11,284 bases of DNA, from positions 1 through 11,284 of the forward strand of contig JAWLCG010000145.1 of NCBI GenBank assembly GCA_041687295.1, read 5' to 3'. The notes under the pieces are model-generated. The model was not told where the DNA came from. It saw nothing but the letters and a program-made list of their open reading frames with translations, and searched no databases. The stretch is from JAWLCG01 sp041687295 (GTDB lineage: Bacteria; Planctomycetota; Phycisphaerae; SM23-33; FEN-1343). Positions 1 through 6,200 of the stretch are shown here, piece after piece (position 1 is the stretch's first letter; the number at the start of each line of letters is the position of its first letter). The position numbers and the translations under genes were made by a program.

Positions 1-18
1 GCAACGACGCCGCTTTGG
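1..18 (+). repeat. GGAGTGCGGCG hairpin repeat, copy 1 (cut by window edge)
   Basis: Only the 3' half is present, ending in CGCCGCTTTGG. Its variable tip, GCAACGA, matches that of copy 2, which lies 20 bases away in the opposite orientation, so the two probably form an inverted pair. Confidence 0.65.
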
Positions 19-37
19 ATCGCGGGCGGGCAGCAGT

Positions 38-66
38 CAAAGCGACGTCGTTGCCGCCGCACTCCA
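38..66 (-). repeat. GGAGTGCGGCG hairpin repeat, copy 2
   Basis: Minus strand: TGGAGTGCGGCG, tip GCAACGA, then CGTCGCTTTG. One base in the 3' arm differs from the family. It faces copy 1 in inverted orientation. Confidence 0.7.
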
Positions 67-104
67 AAGGAGCCGTCCGTCCATCGTGGCTGTACACTCA
101 GGGG

Positions 105-119
105 GAACTCCGGGAGTTC
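105..119. repeat. Palindrome GAACTCC-G-GGAGTTC
   Basis: Seven-base perfect arms around one base. The same half-sites in the reverse order form the hairpin at 1882-1904, suggesting a shared small dispersed motif. Confidence 0.5.
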
Positions 120-127
120 TTGGAGCC

Positions 128-159
128 AGCCAAAGCGGCGAGTTCCTCGCCGCACTCCA
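128..159 (-). repeat. GGAGTGCGGCG hairpin repeat, copy 3
   Basis: Minus strand: TGGAGTGCGGCG, tip AGGAACT, CGCCGCTTTGGCT. The tip extends the stem (GCGGCGAG with CTCGCCGC) and leaves a GAA loop. Confidence 0.75.
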
Positions 160-226
160 AAGGGGGCGATCCGTTCATCGGGGCCGGCCACCCAGGGGGG
201 CTCGCCCGGGGTCGGAAGGGCGAAGT

Positions 227-300
227 CCACGAATGGAGGACAAGACACAGCCACTACGGAATCTTCTATTCGTGCAATCCTCTTCCATTCGTGCAGTTCG
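227..300. repeat. CACGAATGGA inverted repeat region
   Basis: CACGAATGGA at 228-237 is matched by TCCATTCGTG at 284-293, and ATTCGTGCA occurs twice in direct order (268-276, 287-295). The lower GC content stands out from the surroundings. It is a short intergenic repeat; no gene is seen. Confidence 0.5.
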
Positions 301-346
301 TGTCGATCACCCGTACCGGGAGGGGGAGTCCAGGGGGCGCTGAAGA

Positions 347-371
347 CGTGGCTGCACAAAGCACAGCCACG
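347..371. repeat. Hairpin with arms CGTGGCTG / CAGCCACG
   Basis: Perfect eight-base arms (347-354 and 364-371) with a nine-base loop, about 95 bases beyond the hemA stop. It could contribute to termination, but there is no U-tract. Confidence 0.45.
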
Positions 372-373
372 GC

Positions 374-406
374 ACCCGGACGGTATGGCAGTACCCGGAC
401 GGTATG
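374..406. repeat. Direct repeat ACCCGGACGGTATG
   Basis: Two perfect 14-base copies at 374-387 and 393-406, five bases apart. Confidence 0.6.
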
Positions 407-417
407 ACGACATCGCT

Positions 418-452
418 GCCGGGCCTCGCTTCGCTCGACCCGGCCTACGGGC
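418..452 (-). repeat. GTAGG-hairpin element downstream of hemA
   Basis: Minus strand begins GCCCGTAGGCCGGGT and ends GCCCGGC; GCCGGGT pairs with GCCCGGC around a CGAGCGAAGCGAG-like loop. It is sense with hemA, 13 bases after its stop, and nearly identical to the copy at 9985-10020. It may act as a terminator without a U-tract. Confidence 0.65.
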
Positions 453-465
453 GGCCGGCGAGGGG

Positions 466-1758
466 TCAGGACTCGTCGGTGTGGTTGGGGTCCAGGTCGA
501 ACAGGCGGCGGAGGGCGGCGGCGTGGGCGCGGGCGGCGTCCTGGCTGGTGGTGTCGCGCAGGGCGGTGATGGGCTGGTGCAGAACGCGCTGAACGACGCG
601 ATGGACGGCCCGGCGGAGGATCCGCTCGTCGAGCTCGGCGTCGTCGTGGTCGGCGAACTTGTTCAGGGCGGTGCGGACCTCCTGCTCGGCGATGGCCCGC
701 ACGTGGCGACGCAGGGCGGCGATGGTGGGCGTGACCTCGCGGGCGGCCAGCCAGTCGGCCCACTCGGCGGCGTGGGCGTCGAGCAGGGCGTGGCAGCGGG
801 CCAGCTCATCCAGGGCCGGCCCGGCGGCGGTCTGCATGAAGCGCTGCAGGTCGTCGAGGTTGGCCAGCGTCACGCCGGGCAGGTCCCCGACGGCGGGCTC
901 GGCGTCGCGCGGCACGGCCAGGTCGAGCACCAGCAGGGGCCGATCGGGACGCGTGGCCATCGCGCGGGTGACGGCGGCGGCGGTCAGGACCGGCGCGTCG
1001 GCGCCGGTGCTGGCCAGGACGACGTCGGCCCGGGCCAGCCAGGCGGGCAGGTCGCTCAGCGGGCCGGCCTGGCCCCCGACGGCGCCGGCCAGGGCGGCGG
1101 CCGGTGCGGGCGAGCGGTTGAGCACGACCAGGGGGCAGGCCCCGCGGCGGGCGAGGTCGGCCAGGGCCTGGCGGGCGACCTTGCCGGCCCCGACGCCCAC
1201 GACCGTCAGGCCCGCCAGCGAGCCGAGGGTGTGGGCGGCGAAGTCGACGGCCGCCCCAGCCACGCTCAGCCGGGCGCTGTCCAGGGCCGTCTGCGTCCGC
1301 ACCCGCTTGGCTGAGCGGAGGGCCAGCTGGAACAGCTGGTTGAAGGCGGGCCCGACGGTGCCGGCCTCGCTGGCCCGCTGGTAGGCGGCGCGGACCTGCC
1401 CGAGCACCTGGGCCTCGCCGAGGACCAGGCTGTCCAGGCCGGCCGCCACCTCCAGCAGGTGTCGCACCGCCCCGGCGTCGGTGAAGCTGTAGACGCTGTC
1501 GATGTACGCGCTGGCGGGCAGGCCATGGAACCGCCCGAGCCACTCGGTGAGCTCGCCCTCGCGCGGGTGGCCGTGCACGGGCCGGGCGCAGTAGATCTCC
1601 GTGCGGTTGCAGGTGCTCAGGATGAGCCACTCGGCGTCGGCAAACTGCTCGCGCAACGCCCCCAGGGCCGACCGGGCGGCCGAGTCGTCAAAGGCCAGCC
1701 TTTCCCGCAGGGCCAGGCCGGCCGTCTTATGGTTCACGCCAGTGCAGAGGATACGCAT
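466..1758 (-). CDS. hemA: Glutamyl-tRNA reductase
   Basis: Catalyses the NADPH-dependent reduction of glutamyl-tRNA(Glu) to glutamate-1-semialdehyde, the first committed step of C5-pathway tetrapyrrole synthesis in the cytoplasm. The 430-residue product has the family signatures in order: GVNHKTA (7-13), STCNRTEIY (48-56) with the thioester-forming Cys50, His100 after FTDAGAVR, GLDSLVLGEAQVLGQ (107-121), a Rossmann-type NADPH motif GVGAGKV (188-194), LDLAVPRDAEP, and a C-terminal helical dimerisation region. Length matches the usual 410-450 residues. The frame is open upstream to 1821, but the family begins at MRILCTGVNHKTA, so the ATG at 1756-1758 is chosen; no strong ribosome binding site precedes it. 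It lies 240 bases downstream of the precorrin-2 dehydrogenase gene on the same strand. A GTAGG-hairpin repeat lies 13 bases after the stop. Identity is certain; only the start is open to doubt. Confidence 0.96.
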   Translation of the reverse strand: MRILCTGVNHKTAGLALRERLAFDDSAARSALGALREQFADAEWLILSTCNRTEIYCARPVHGHPREGELTEWLGRFHGLPASAYIDSVYSFTDAGAVRHLLEVAAGLDSLVLGEAQVLGQVRAAYQRASEAGTVGPAFNQLFQLALRSAKRVRTQTALDSARLSVAGAAVDFAAHTLGSLAGLTVVGVGAGKVARQALADLARRGACPLVVLNRSPAPAAALAGAVGGQAGPLSDLPAWLARADVVLASTGADAPVLTAAAVTRAMATRPDRPLLVLDLAVPRDAEPAVGDLPGVTLANLDDLQRFMQTAAGPALDELARCHALLDAHAAEWADWLAAREVTPTIAALRRHVRAIAEQEVRTALNKFADHDDAELDERILRRAVHRVVQRVLHQPITALRDTTSQDAARAHAAALRRLFDLDPNHTDES

Positions 1759-1873
1759 GGGGGGTGGTCGGAGGTCGCGGGGCTCGTTCACCCAGGGACC
1801 GGGTCGGGCATTCTTCGTCAACGCGTCAATGCGTCACTGCGTCGCTCCGCTGACGCCAGGCGGCTCAAGGCGC

Positions 1874-1904
1874 ATTGTACCCGGAGTTCCAGGCCAGAAC
1901 TCCG
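1874..1904 (-). promoter_or_regulatory. Possible hemA promoter overlapping a hairpin
   Basis: A TACAAT -10 box (1879-1874 on the minus strand) stands about 115 bases before the hemA start. No good -35 box exists at 16-18 bases; that position is occupied by an inverted repeat with arms CGGAGTTC (1882-1889) and GAACTCCG (1897-1904), a possible operator or simply a dispersed hairpin. hemA may therefore have its own weak start in addition to read-through from upstream. Confidence 0.3.
1882..1904. repeat. Hairpin CGGAGTTC / GAACTCCG
   Basis: Perfect eight-base arms around a seven-base loop (CAGGCCA), inside the inverted element at 1816-2004 and just upstream of a TACAAT box on the minus strand. 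Confidence 0.55.
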
Positions 1905-1998
1905 CCCGAGCAGAGCCCTGCTTCTGCAGGCCTGACTGGGCAGCGGAGCGTTCCCGCATCGTCGCGCCGAGGCGTTGACGCAGCGACGCATTGACGCA

Positions 1999-2646
1999 TT
2001 AACGCCCTGTCGCCATCTCCTGTTCAGCCCAGTCGCGCAGGGCCTCCAGGCCGCCCTGCTGGAAACGGGCCAGGCCCTTGGCGCCGCCGAGTCGGCGGAG
2101 CAGGGCGGCCCGTTTGCGGGCGTTGGGCATTCGCTCCTTGAGCTCGGCCCGCAGCTGGGCCAGGGCGAGGGCGAACTCCTGGGCGCCGGCGGGCATGGCC
2201 TGGGCCAGCGCGTCGCGGAGGGCGGCCGCCGCCGTCGGGGCCCCGCCAGTGGTCGCGACCGCCAGCACCACGCCGGGCCCGCGATGGACGGCCGGCAGCG
2301 TGAAGTCGCTGTCGGCGGGGTTATCCGCCCGGCTGACCCAGGCGTTGAGGGCGCGGGCGTCCTCGGCCACCTGGGCGTTGAGGGCGGGGCTGTCGGTGCA
2401 GGCGAAGACCAGCTCGGCGCCGCCGAGGTGGCGGGGCTGGTAGCTCTCGGCCAGCCGTTCGACGCCCTCGGGCCAGTCCGAGCCGTTCGGGTCGACCACG
2501 CGGATGCGGGCGCCCGCCTGGAGCAGGCCCTCGACTTTGCGCCGCCCCACCGCCCCGCCGCCGACGACCACGGCCAGGCGGTCCTGCACGTGCAGCATCA
2601 CCGGGTAGAGCGGCTCGGGCTGCGGATTATGGGCGTTGCGGGCCAT
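1999..2646 (-). CDS. Precorrin-2 dehydrogenase / sirohydrochlorin ferrochelatase (siroheme synthase N-terminal type)
   Basis: A 215-residue protein of the SirC/Met8/CysG N-terminal family, which oxidises precorrin-2 to sirohydrochlorin with NAD and in some members also inserts iron to give siroheme. Visible features are YPVML (14-18), a glycine-rich nucleotide-binding turn GGGAVGRRK (29-37), the strand RIRVVDP with Asp52 in the position expected to contact the NAD ribose, FACTD (81-85), RADNP with Asp108 matching the conserved active-site Asp of CysG, SDFTLPA (113-119) and TTGGAPTAAAALRDAL. The short length means there is no uroporphyrinogen methyltransferase domain. The start is fixed by an AGGAGGTG ribosome binding site five bases upstream of the ATG. 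A promoter and a leader hairpin lie further upstream. Pairing with hemA is common in several phyla. Whether it also chelates iron cannot be read from sequence. Its stop codon lies in a dispersed repeat arm. Confidence 0.92.
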   Translation of the reverse strand: MARNAHNPQPEPLYPVMLHVQDRLAVVVGGGAVGRRKVEGLLQAGARIRVVDPNGSDWPEGVERLAESYQPRHLGGAELVFACTDSPALNAQVAEDARALNAWVSRADNPADSDFTLPAVHRGPGVVLAVATTGGAPTAAAALRDALAQAMPAGAQEFALALAQLRAELKERMPNARKRAALLRRLGGAKGLARFQQGGLEALRDWAEQEMATGR

Positions 2647-2650
2647 GGTC

Positions 2651-2658
2651 CACCTCCT
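2651..2658 (-). promoter_or_regulatory. Ribosome binding site of the precorrin-2 dehydrogenase gene
   Basis: AGGAGGTG on the minus strand, five bases before the ATG at 2646. It is a full match to the anti-Shine-Dalgarno sequence and the strongest in the window; it decides the start. Confidence 0.85.
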
Positions 2659-2665
2659 CGCCGGC

Positions 2666-2682
2666 CCGGACGAGCCGTCCGG
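2666..2682 (-). promoter_or_regulatory. Leader hairpin upstream of the precorrin-2 dehydrogenase gene
   Basis: Perfect seven-base arms CCGGACG and CGTCCGG around a three-base loop, between the promoter and the ribosome binding site. The 3' arm on the minus strand ends seven bases before the AGGAGGTG, close enough to affect ribosome access, though the hairpin does not cover it. A regulatory role is inference only; at this GC content such stems also arise by chance. Confidence 0.4.
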
Positions 2683-2695
2683 CGACCAGCATTAC

Positions 2696-2724
2696 AGTAT
2701 ACCCCCGCGGGCCCGGCCGGCCAA
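2696..2724 (-). promoter_or_regulatory. Sigma-70-like promoter of the precorrin-2 dehydrogenase gene
   Basis: Read on the minus strand: TTGGCC (2724-2719), a 17-base spacer, then TATACT (2701-2696). The -10 box matches the consensus TATAAT at five of six positions and the -35 box keeps the TTG. Transcription would begin near 2689, leaving a leader of about 40 bases that contains a hairpin and the AGGAGGTG ribosome binding site. It probably drives hemA as well. Confidence 0.6.
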
Positions 2725-2833
2725 CTCCGCAGGGCGGCAGAGCCGACGGGTGTGCAGGTTCTGGGCGAATCGCAGCGGAGGCCAGGTCCTGCACACGGGA
2801 CGGTGACGGCAGGGCGCCCCTGGACGTGCGGGC

Positions 2834-2951
2834 GGGTGCCCCGGGCAAGCGGGGCAGCAGCACCGCTCGCCCGGTCGAGGGCGGAGGCGGCCCAGCCAGG
2901 AGGCCCCAGCCCGCCCCGGCCGGGCGAGCCTGCGGCTTGCCCGGGGCACCC
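2834..2951. repeat. Large inverted repeat with perfect 17-base arms
   Basis: GGGTGCCCCGGGCAAGC at 2834-2850 is the exact reverse complement of 2935-2951. A second nested pair, CTCGCCCGG (2866-2874) and CCGGGCGAG (2920-2928), continues the stem. The 118-base structure would form a long hairpin as RNA or a cruciform as DNA. No promoter was recognised for it; it may be a non-autonomous element or a structured transcript. Confidence 0.6.
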
Positions 2952-2964
2952 AGAGCGTTTGCCT

Positions 2965-3050
2965 ATCGGACGTGTGGGTGCGTTGGGCCGTTACGGGGAC
3001 GGCCCGTCCGAGATGCCCACGGAAGGCATTCCATGGGCTTGGGCCGAGCC
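2965..3050 (+). repeat. 86-base dispersed element, copy A
   Basis: Shares length and, over its last 40 bases (3011-3050), 38 of 40 positions with the inverted copy at 6069-6154; the first 46 bases are similar but diverged. The conserved part has GCCCACGG and CCATGGGC, which pair as an eight-base stem, followed by TTGGGCCGAGCC. It lies 59 bases beyond the DUF4091 stop. Confidence 0.7.
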
Positions 3051-3053
3051 TGC

Positions 3054-3069
3054 CCTGCGGAACCGCAGG
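3054..3069 (-). terminator. Hairpin downstream of the DUF4091 gene
   Basis: CCTGCGG and CCGCAGG form a near-perfect palindrome (six paired bases with a four-base tip), about 40 bases after the stop. It has no U-tract, so termination is only a possibility. Confidence 0.35.
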
Positions 3070-3108
3070 CGCAGATGGCATGGGGTCTGTACACCTGCAC
3101 ACGGTGGG

Positions 3109-5910
3109 TCAGGGCATCAGGAGGATGCCGAGGCTCTGGGGGCTGTAGAGGCCTCGGGTGGCGCCGGCCCAGTCGGAGCTCTCGCCGGCGGAGCGGTCGT
3201 GGCGGGCGAAGTTGACGGCCCAGACGCGGGCGTCGGCGGCGTCGCCGAAGGCGGCCAGCGGGATGGCCAACTCGGCGAACCAGACGCCGTCGGCGACGCG
3301 GATGGCGGCACGGACGTCGGCGGGCCAGGGGGCGGTCTCGCCCAGGGGCCAATCGGCGCGGATGCCGCGGGTGGCGCGGACGGTGCCGTTGGCCTTGAGG
3401 ACGAGGTGGAACAGGTCGGCCGGCGTGTCGGCGTCGGCGCCGGGGTCGAGGATGACCTCCAGCAGGTCCTCGCCGATGGCCAGCAGGTGGTCGTAGCGGA
3501 CGCGGTTGTCGGGCTGGGCGACGGGCCCGGCCTGGCCGGCGGCCTCGCAGCGGAAGGCGACGTAGAGCGTCCGCTCGTCGCGCAGGACGAACACCAGCGT
3601 CCCCAGGCGGGCCAGGCCGGGGTCGCGCTGCCCCCGTCGGCCGGCCAGGCGGAACTCGCCGGCGGTGTTGCCCGAGCGGACCGGCCAGTCGGTCAGGTCG
3701 CCATCGACGGTGATGCCGCCGGCCGGCGCCCGGGCCGCCCGCAGCAGCGGCAACGTCTGGGGGGCGGGCTGGGCGGCCTCGCCGGCCAGGGCCAGCTCCA
3801 GCGGCACCGACAGCCGACCGTAGCCGGCCGGCTGGGGGTCGGCCAGCTCCAACGTCAGGACGGCCCGGGCCGAGCCGCCCTCGGGCACGACCAGCGGACT
3901 GGGCCGATCGATCAGCGTCATGGACTCCGGCAGCGTGCCGACGCCCAGCACAGCCGCCACGGGCCGGGGCAGCGGGTTGTGCAGGTCCACCTCGAGATGC
4001 AGGCGGAGGGCGCCGTCGCCGGCGTCGGCGGCGCGGGCGCGGCAGCGGGCCACGCCGGGCTCGCCGGCGGCCTGGGTGAGCCGTCGCCACTCGATCCGCT
4101 GGGCCATGAGCCGCTGGCCGTCGACGGCCTCGGGGCGGACGGTGGCCAGGACCTCCTCAGCCAGCAGCCTTCGGGCCAGCGCCCAGCTCTGGGCGGGGCG
4201 GACCCAGCCATCGAGGCGGGCGTCGAGGTAGTGGTCGCCGGCGGCGTCGAGCCCGACGTAGCGGGCCATGGTGCGGGCCAGGCCGTCGGCCAGAGCGGGT
4301 CGGCCCCGGCGGCGGAGCAGGTCGAGGTAGGCGGCGTCCTGCAGCCCGCGTCGCAGCCGCTTGAGCCGGGCGCTGGGCAGGACCTCTTGCAGGCCCACGA
4401 AGGGGCCGGGGTAAAAAAGCCCGCCATGGGCTTGGCCGCCGGTGCGGAAGGGGTTGGCCTGCCAGTCGAGCACCTCGCCCAGCCACAGGCCGGCCAGGGC
4501 GTATCGGTCGGCCAGCCAGGCCAGGGCCCGCGCGTCGGCGGGGTCGGCGAACAGCGCCAGGCTCGGCGCATACGGCGGCGTGCCGGGCACGAGGTACTGC
4601 GCACGGGGCCCGCCGGCCTCGGCCGAGGGGTCCAGCAGCTCGCCGGGCGGGGCGAGCCAGTCGGCCAGCTCGGGCAGGTCCTGCGGCACGGCCCAGCCGG
4701 TCAGGGCGGGCGGGTCCAGCGGCAGCGGGCAGAGGATCGGGCAGCCCACCTCGGCCAGTCGGCCCAGCCGGGCCAGATCGGCGAAACGCGCATACGGGTC
4801 CGCCCCGGCCGGGGCGTCGACGGGCCAGTACACCAGCCGATCGGCGAAGCCCAGCTGGGCGAAGTGGCGGGCCGTCTCGGTCAGCACGGCCCGAACGGTC
4901 TGGCGGTACACCTCGCCGTCGGGCCCGTCGTACGTGGCCGGGTCGGGCCAGCCGGCGTGCACCGGCACGGGCCAGACGGACTGGCCCACGCGGTCGGCAT
5001 AGGCCGTGCCGTCCAGGTAGGGCGTAGCGATGGCGTCGTAGTCGCTCCAGTCCAGCTGCACCTGCCCGTCGAGGTCGCGCTTGAGCACGGGGCGCAGGCC
5101 CCGGTCGACCAGGTCGAGGCGGTGCTCGTGGGCCAGCGTCATGAACTGCCGCAGCACCACCAGCCCCTGGCGGACCAGCGGGTCCTGACGGTCCATCCAG
5201 ACCGGCTCGAAGGGTCGGCCGTCGCGGCGGAGGAAGTAGCGGAACAGCACCGCCTGGTCGAAGCCGCCCACCGCCCGCAGCGGGCGGGTATCGGGCAGAA
5301 CGAAGTCGTACACCTCCAGCTCGACGGGCACCCGGCTGACCCGCCCGCCCCCGGCCGACACCGTCACCACGCCGCGATACGTGCCCGCCAGCGCGTCGCG
5401 GGGGATCCGCACGTCGAGCCACAGGGCCAGCCGCCCCGTCGGCGGCAGCGACCAGGGCATGCCGTGGCGCGGGGCGTCGGCGGGGATCAGGGCATCGTAG
5501 AAGCTCGCCGGCTCGGCCGGCCTATCGGCGGTGCGGAGGTACCAGCCGGGGTAGTCGCGCACGGCCACGGGCCACTGGCGGAAGAGGTCCACCTGCGTCG
5601 GCTCGATCCGCCCGGGGCCCGTCAGCGGACCCACCGATACGCGGATGTCCTGCAGGGGCGAGTCGGCCTCGGCGTCCAGGACCAGCTGGAAGGCGACCGT
5701 CTCGTTGCCCGCCCCGAAGAGCTTGACCGTGCCGTGCAGCGGGTCGACGGCCCAGGGCTCGGCGGCGGCTGGGCCTCGCTCGGTCAGCTGGGCCATGTCG
5801 CTGGCCGACCAGGTCCGCAGCGCAGACTCGCCGCCCCCGCAGCCGCCCAGCAGGGCCGACAGCAGACATAACGCAGGGGCCAGCAGCATGCTCGTTCGGG
5901 GGCTCGCCAT
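3109..5910 (-). CDS. Lipoprotein with GH123/DUF4091 domain and C-terminal CBM9-like domain
   Basis: Predicted 933-residue exported lipoprotein. The N-terminus (MASPRTSMLLAPALCLL) is a lipoprotein signal peptide ending in a lipobox LGGC at Cys24. Residues about 45-205 resemble the GH123 N-terminal beta-sandwich (NETVAFQLVL at 69-78; PRDALAGTYRGVVTV). The middle is a DUF4091/GH123-like barrel, with GEVLDWQANPF near 477-487, GLFYPG and a closing RLKRLRRGLQDAAYLDLL helix near 520-535. The last roughly 207 residues are a CBM9-like domain (TVDGDLTDW, TLYVAFRCE, DDLLEVILDPG-like, ELAIPLAAFG, WAVNFARHD). GH123 members are beta-N-acetylgalactosaminidases with a paired Asp-Glu; here the matching motif reads VDAP (Asp365-Ala366), so activity is uncertain. 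Candidate starts are 5922, 5910 and 5889; 5910 gives a good signal peptide, and a TAGAAT -10 box overlaps the 5922 start. No clear ribosome binding site. Substrate unknown. Confidence 0.82.
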   Translation of the reverse strand: MASPRTSMLLAPALCLLSALLGGCGGGESALRTWSASDMAQLTERGPAAAEPWAVDPLHGTVKLFGAGNETVAFQLVLDAEADSPLQDIRVSVGPLTGPGRIEPTQVDLFRQWPVAVRDYPGWYLRTADRPAEPASFYDALIPADAPRHGMPWSLPPTGRLALWLDVRIPRDALAGTYRGVVTVSAGGGRVSRVPVELEVYDFVLPDTRPLRAVGGFDQAVLFRYFLRRDGRPFEPVWMDRQDPLVRQGLVVLRQFMTLAHEHRLDLVDRGLRPVLKRDLDGQVQLDWSDYDAIATPYLDGTAYADRVGQSVWPVPVHAGWPDPATYDGPDGEVYRQTVRAVLTETARHFAQLGFADRLVYWPVDAPAGADPYARFADLARLGRLAEVGCPILCPLPLDPPALTGWAVPQDLPELADWLAPPGELLDPSAEAGGPRAQYLVPGTPPYAPSLALFADPADARALAWLADRYALAGLWLGEVLDWQANPFRTGGQAHGGLFYPGPFVGLQEVLPSARLKRLRRGLQDAAYLDLLRRRGRPALADGLARTMARYVGLDAAGDHYLDARLDGWVRPAQSWALARRLLAEEVLATVRPEAVDGQRLMAQRIEWRRLTQAAGEPGVARCRARAADAGDGALRLHLEVDLHNPLPRPVAAVLGVGTLPESMTLIDRPSPLVVPEGGSARAVLTLELADPQPAGYGRLSVPLELALAGEAAQPAPQTLPLLRAARAPAGGITVDGDLTDWPVRSGNTAGEFRLAGRRGQRDPGLARLGTLVFVLRDERTLYVAFRCEAAGQAGPVAQPDNRVRYDHLLAIGEDLLEVILDPGADADTPADLFHLVLKANGTVRATRGIRADWPLGETAPWPADVRAAIRVADGVWFAELAIPLAAFGDAADARVWAVNFARHDRSAGESSDWAGATRGLYSPQSLGILLMP

Positions 5911-5920
5911 GGGGCCGGCC

Positions 5921-5950
5921 ATTCTAGCAGCCCGCCCCCAGCGCCACCAA
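5921..5950 (-). promoter_or_regulatory. Candidate promoter of the DUF4091 lipoprotein gene
   Basis: On the minus strand TTGGTG (5950-5945), an 18-base spacer and TAGAAT (5926-5921). The predicted start of transcription is only a few bases before the ATG at 5910, so the message would be nearly leaderless or would be translated from the ATG at 5889. This fits the absence of any ribosome binding site. The box overlaps the alternative ATG at 5922 and argues against that start. Confidence 0.4.
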
Positions 5951-5985
5951 GGCCCTTTCACCCCCGGCCCAGCGCTCGGGCGCAG

Positions 5986-6018
5986 TATGGAGTGCGGCGG
6001 CTTGACGCCGCTTTGGCT
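5986..6018 (+). repeat. GGAGTGCGGCG hairpin repeat, copy 4
   Basis: TATGGAGTGCGGCG, tip GCTTGA, CGCCGCTTTGGCT. Six-base perfect GCGGCG/CGCCGC stem. It is the left partner of an inverted pair with copy 5. Confidence 0.8.
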
Positions 6019-6068
6019 CACTCGGCCGTGGAAGTGAACCTTCCTGGAACACAGTGCGCAGGTGCCAC

Positions 6069-6154
6069 GGCTCGGCCCAAGCCCACGGGATGCCTTCCGT
6101 GGGCATCTGGGTGGGGCTGCTCCGGGCGCGGCACAACGCACACGCACGTCCGAT
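6069..6154 (-). repeat. 86-base dispersed element, copy B
   Basis: Reverse-complement partner of 2965-3050. In this copy GCCCACGG and CCGTGGGC form a perfect eight-base stem; the other copy has a G-U type pair at one position, so pairing is kept. It lies upstream of the DUF4091 gene, so that gene sits between two inverted copies. Confidence 0.7.
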
Positions 6155-6184
6155 TCCGCAAGCGGCCATGGTACTCGTGCGGAA
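6154..6184. repeat. Small inverted repeat TTCCGCA / TGCGGAA
   Basis: Perfect seven-base arms with a 17-base spacer, between element copy B and hairpin copy 5. Role unknown. Confidence 0.4.
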
Positions 6185-6200
6185 GGTGTCTGGACGTTCG

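Larger units (their letters stand above)
1..465. other. Repeat-filled intergenic region downstream of hemA
   Basis: No convincing gene. It contains three copies of the GGAGTGCGGCG hairpin family (1-18, 38-66, 128-159), a palindrome at 105-119, an inverted ATTCGTG repeat region (227-300), a hairpin at 347-371, a direct repeat at 374-406 and a GTAGG element at 418-452. Open frames here translate the repeats into low-complexity peptides. Confidence 0.7.
1816..2004. repeat. Inverted arrays of GCGTCAAT-type 8-base units
   Basis: Left arm 1816-1843 and right arm 1977-2004 match in inverted orientation at 25 of 28 positions. Each arm consists of about four 8-base units of the form (T/C)GCGTCAA. The right arm includes the stop codon of the precorrin-2 dehydrogenase gene. 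The whole 189-base unit fills most of the gap before hemA and could be a non-autonomous element or a very long stem-loop. Confidence 0.65.
2647..3108. other. Intergenic region between the DUF4091 and precorrin-2 dehydrogenase genes
   Basis: No gene. The right part of the siroheme leader and promoter takes up 2647-2724. The rest holds a 118-base inverted structure (2834-2951), an 86-base dispersed element (2965-3050) and a hairpin at 3054-3069. The octamer CCTGCACA or its complement occurs at 2751-2758, 2788-2795 and 3094-3101. Confidence 0.65.

Noticed and set aside
1..465. CRISPR array suggested by the regular repeats
   Set aside because: The repeats differ in orientation, spacing and tip sequence and have no uniform spacers; no cas gene is present.
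385..1314. 309-codon plus-strand frame opposite hemA
   Set aside because: Shadow of hemA, glycine-rich low complexity, with no homologous motif.
1975..5871. 1298-codon open frame on the plus strand
   Set aside because: It runs antisense to the precorrin-2 dehydrogenase and DUF4091 genes; its translation is Gly/Ala/Gln/Arg/Val-rich low complexity without any domain. Long antisense frames are expected at this GC content.
5911..6147. N-terminal extension of the DUF4091 frame
   Set aside because: The extra 79 residues are translated repeats and promoter sequence, and they would bury the lipoprotein signal peptide inside the protein.
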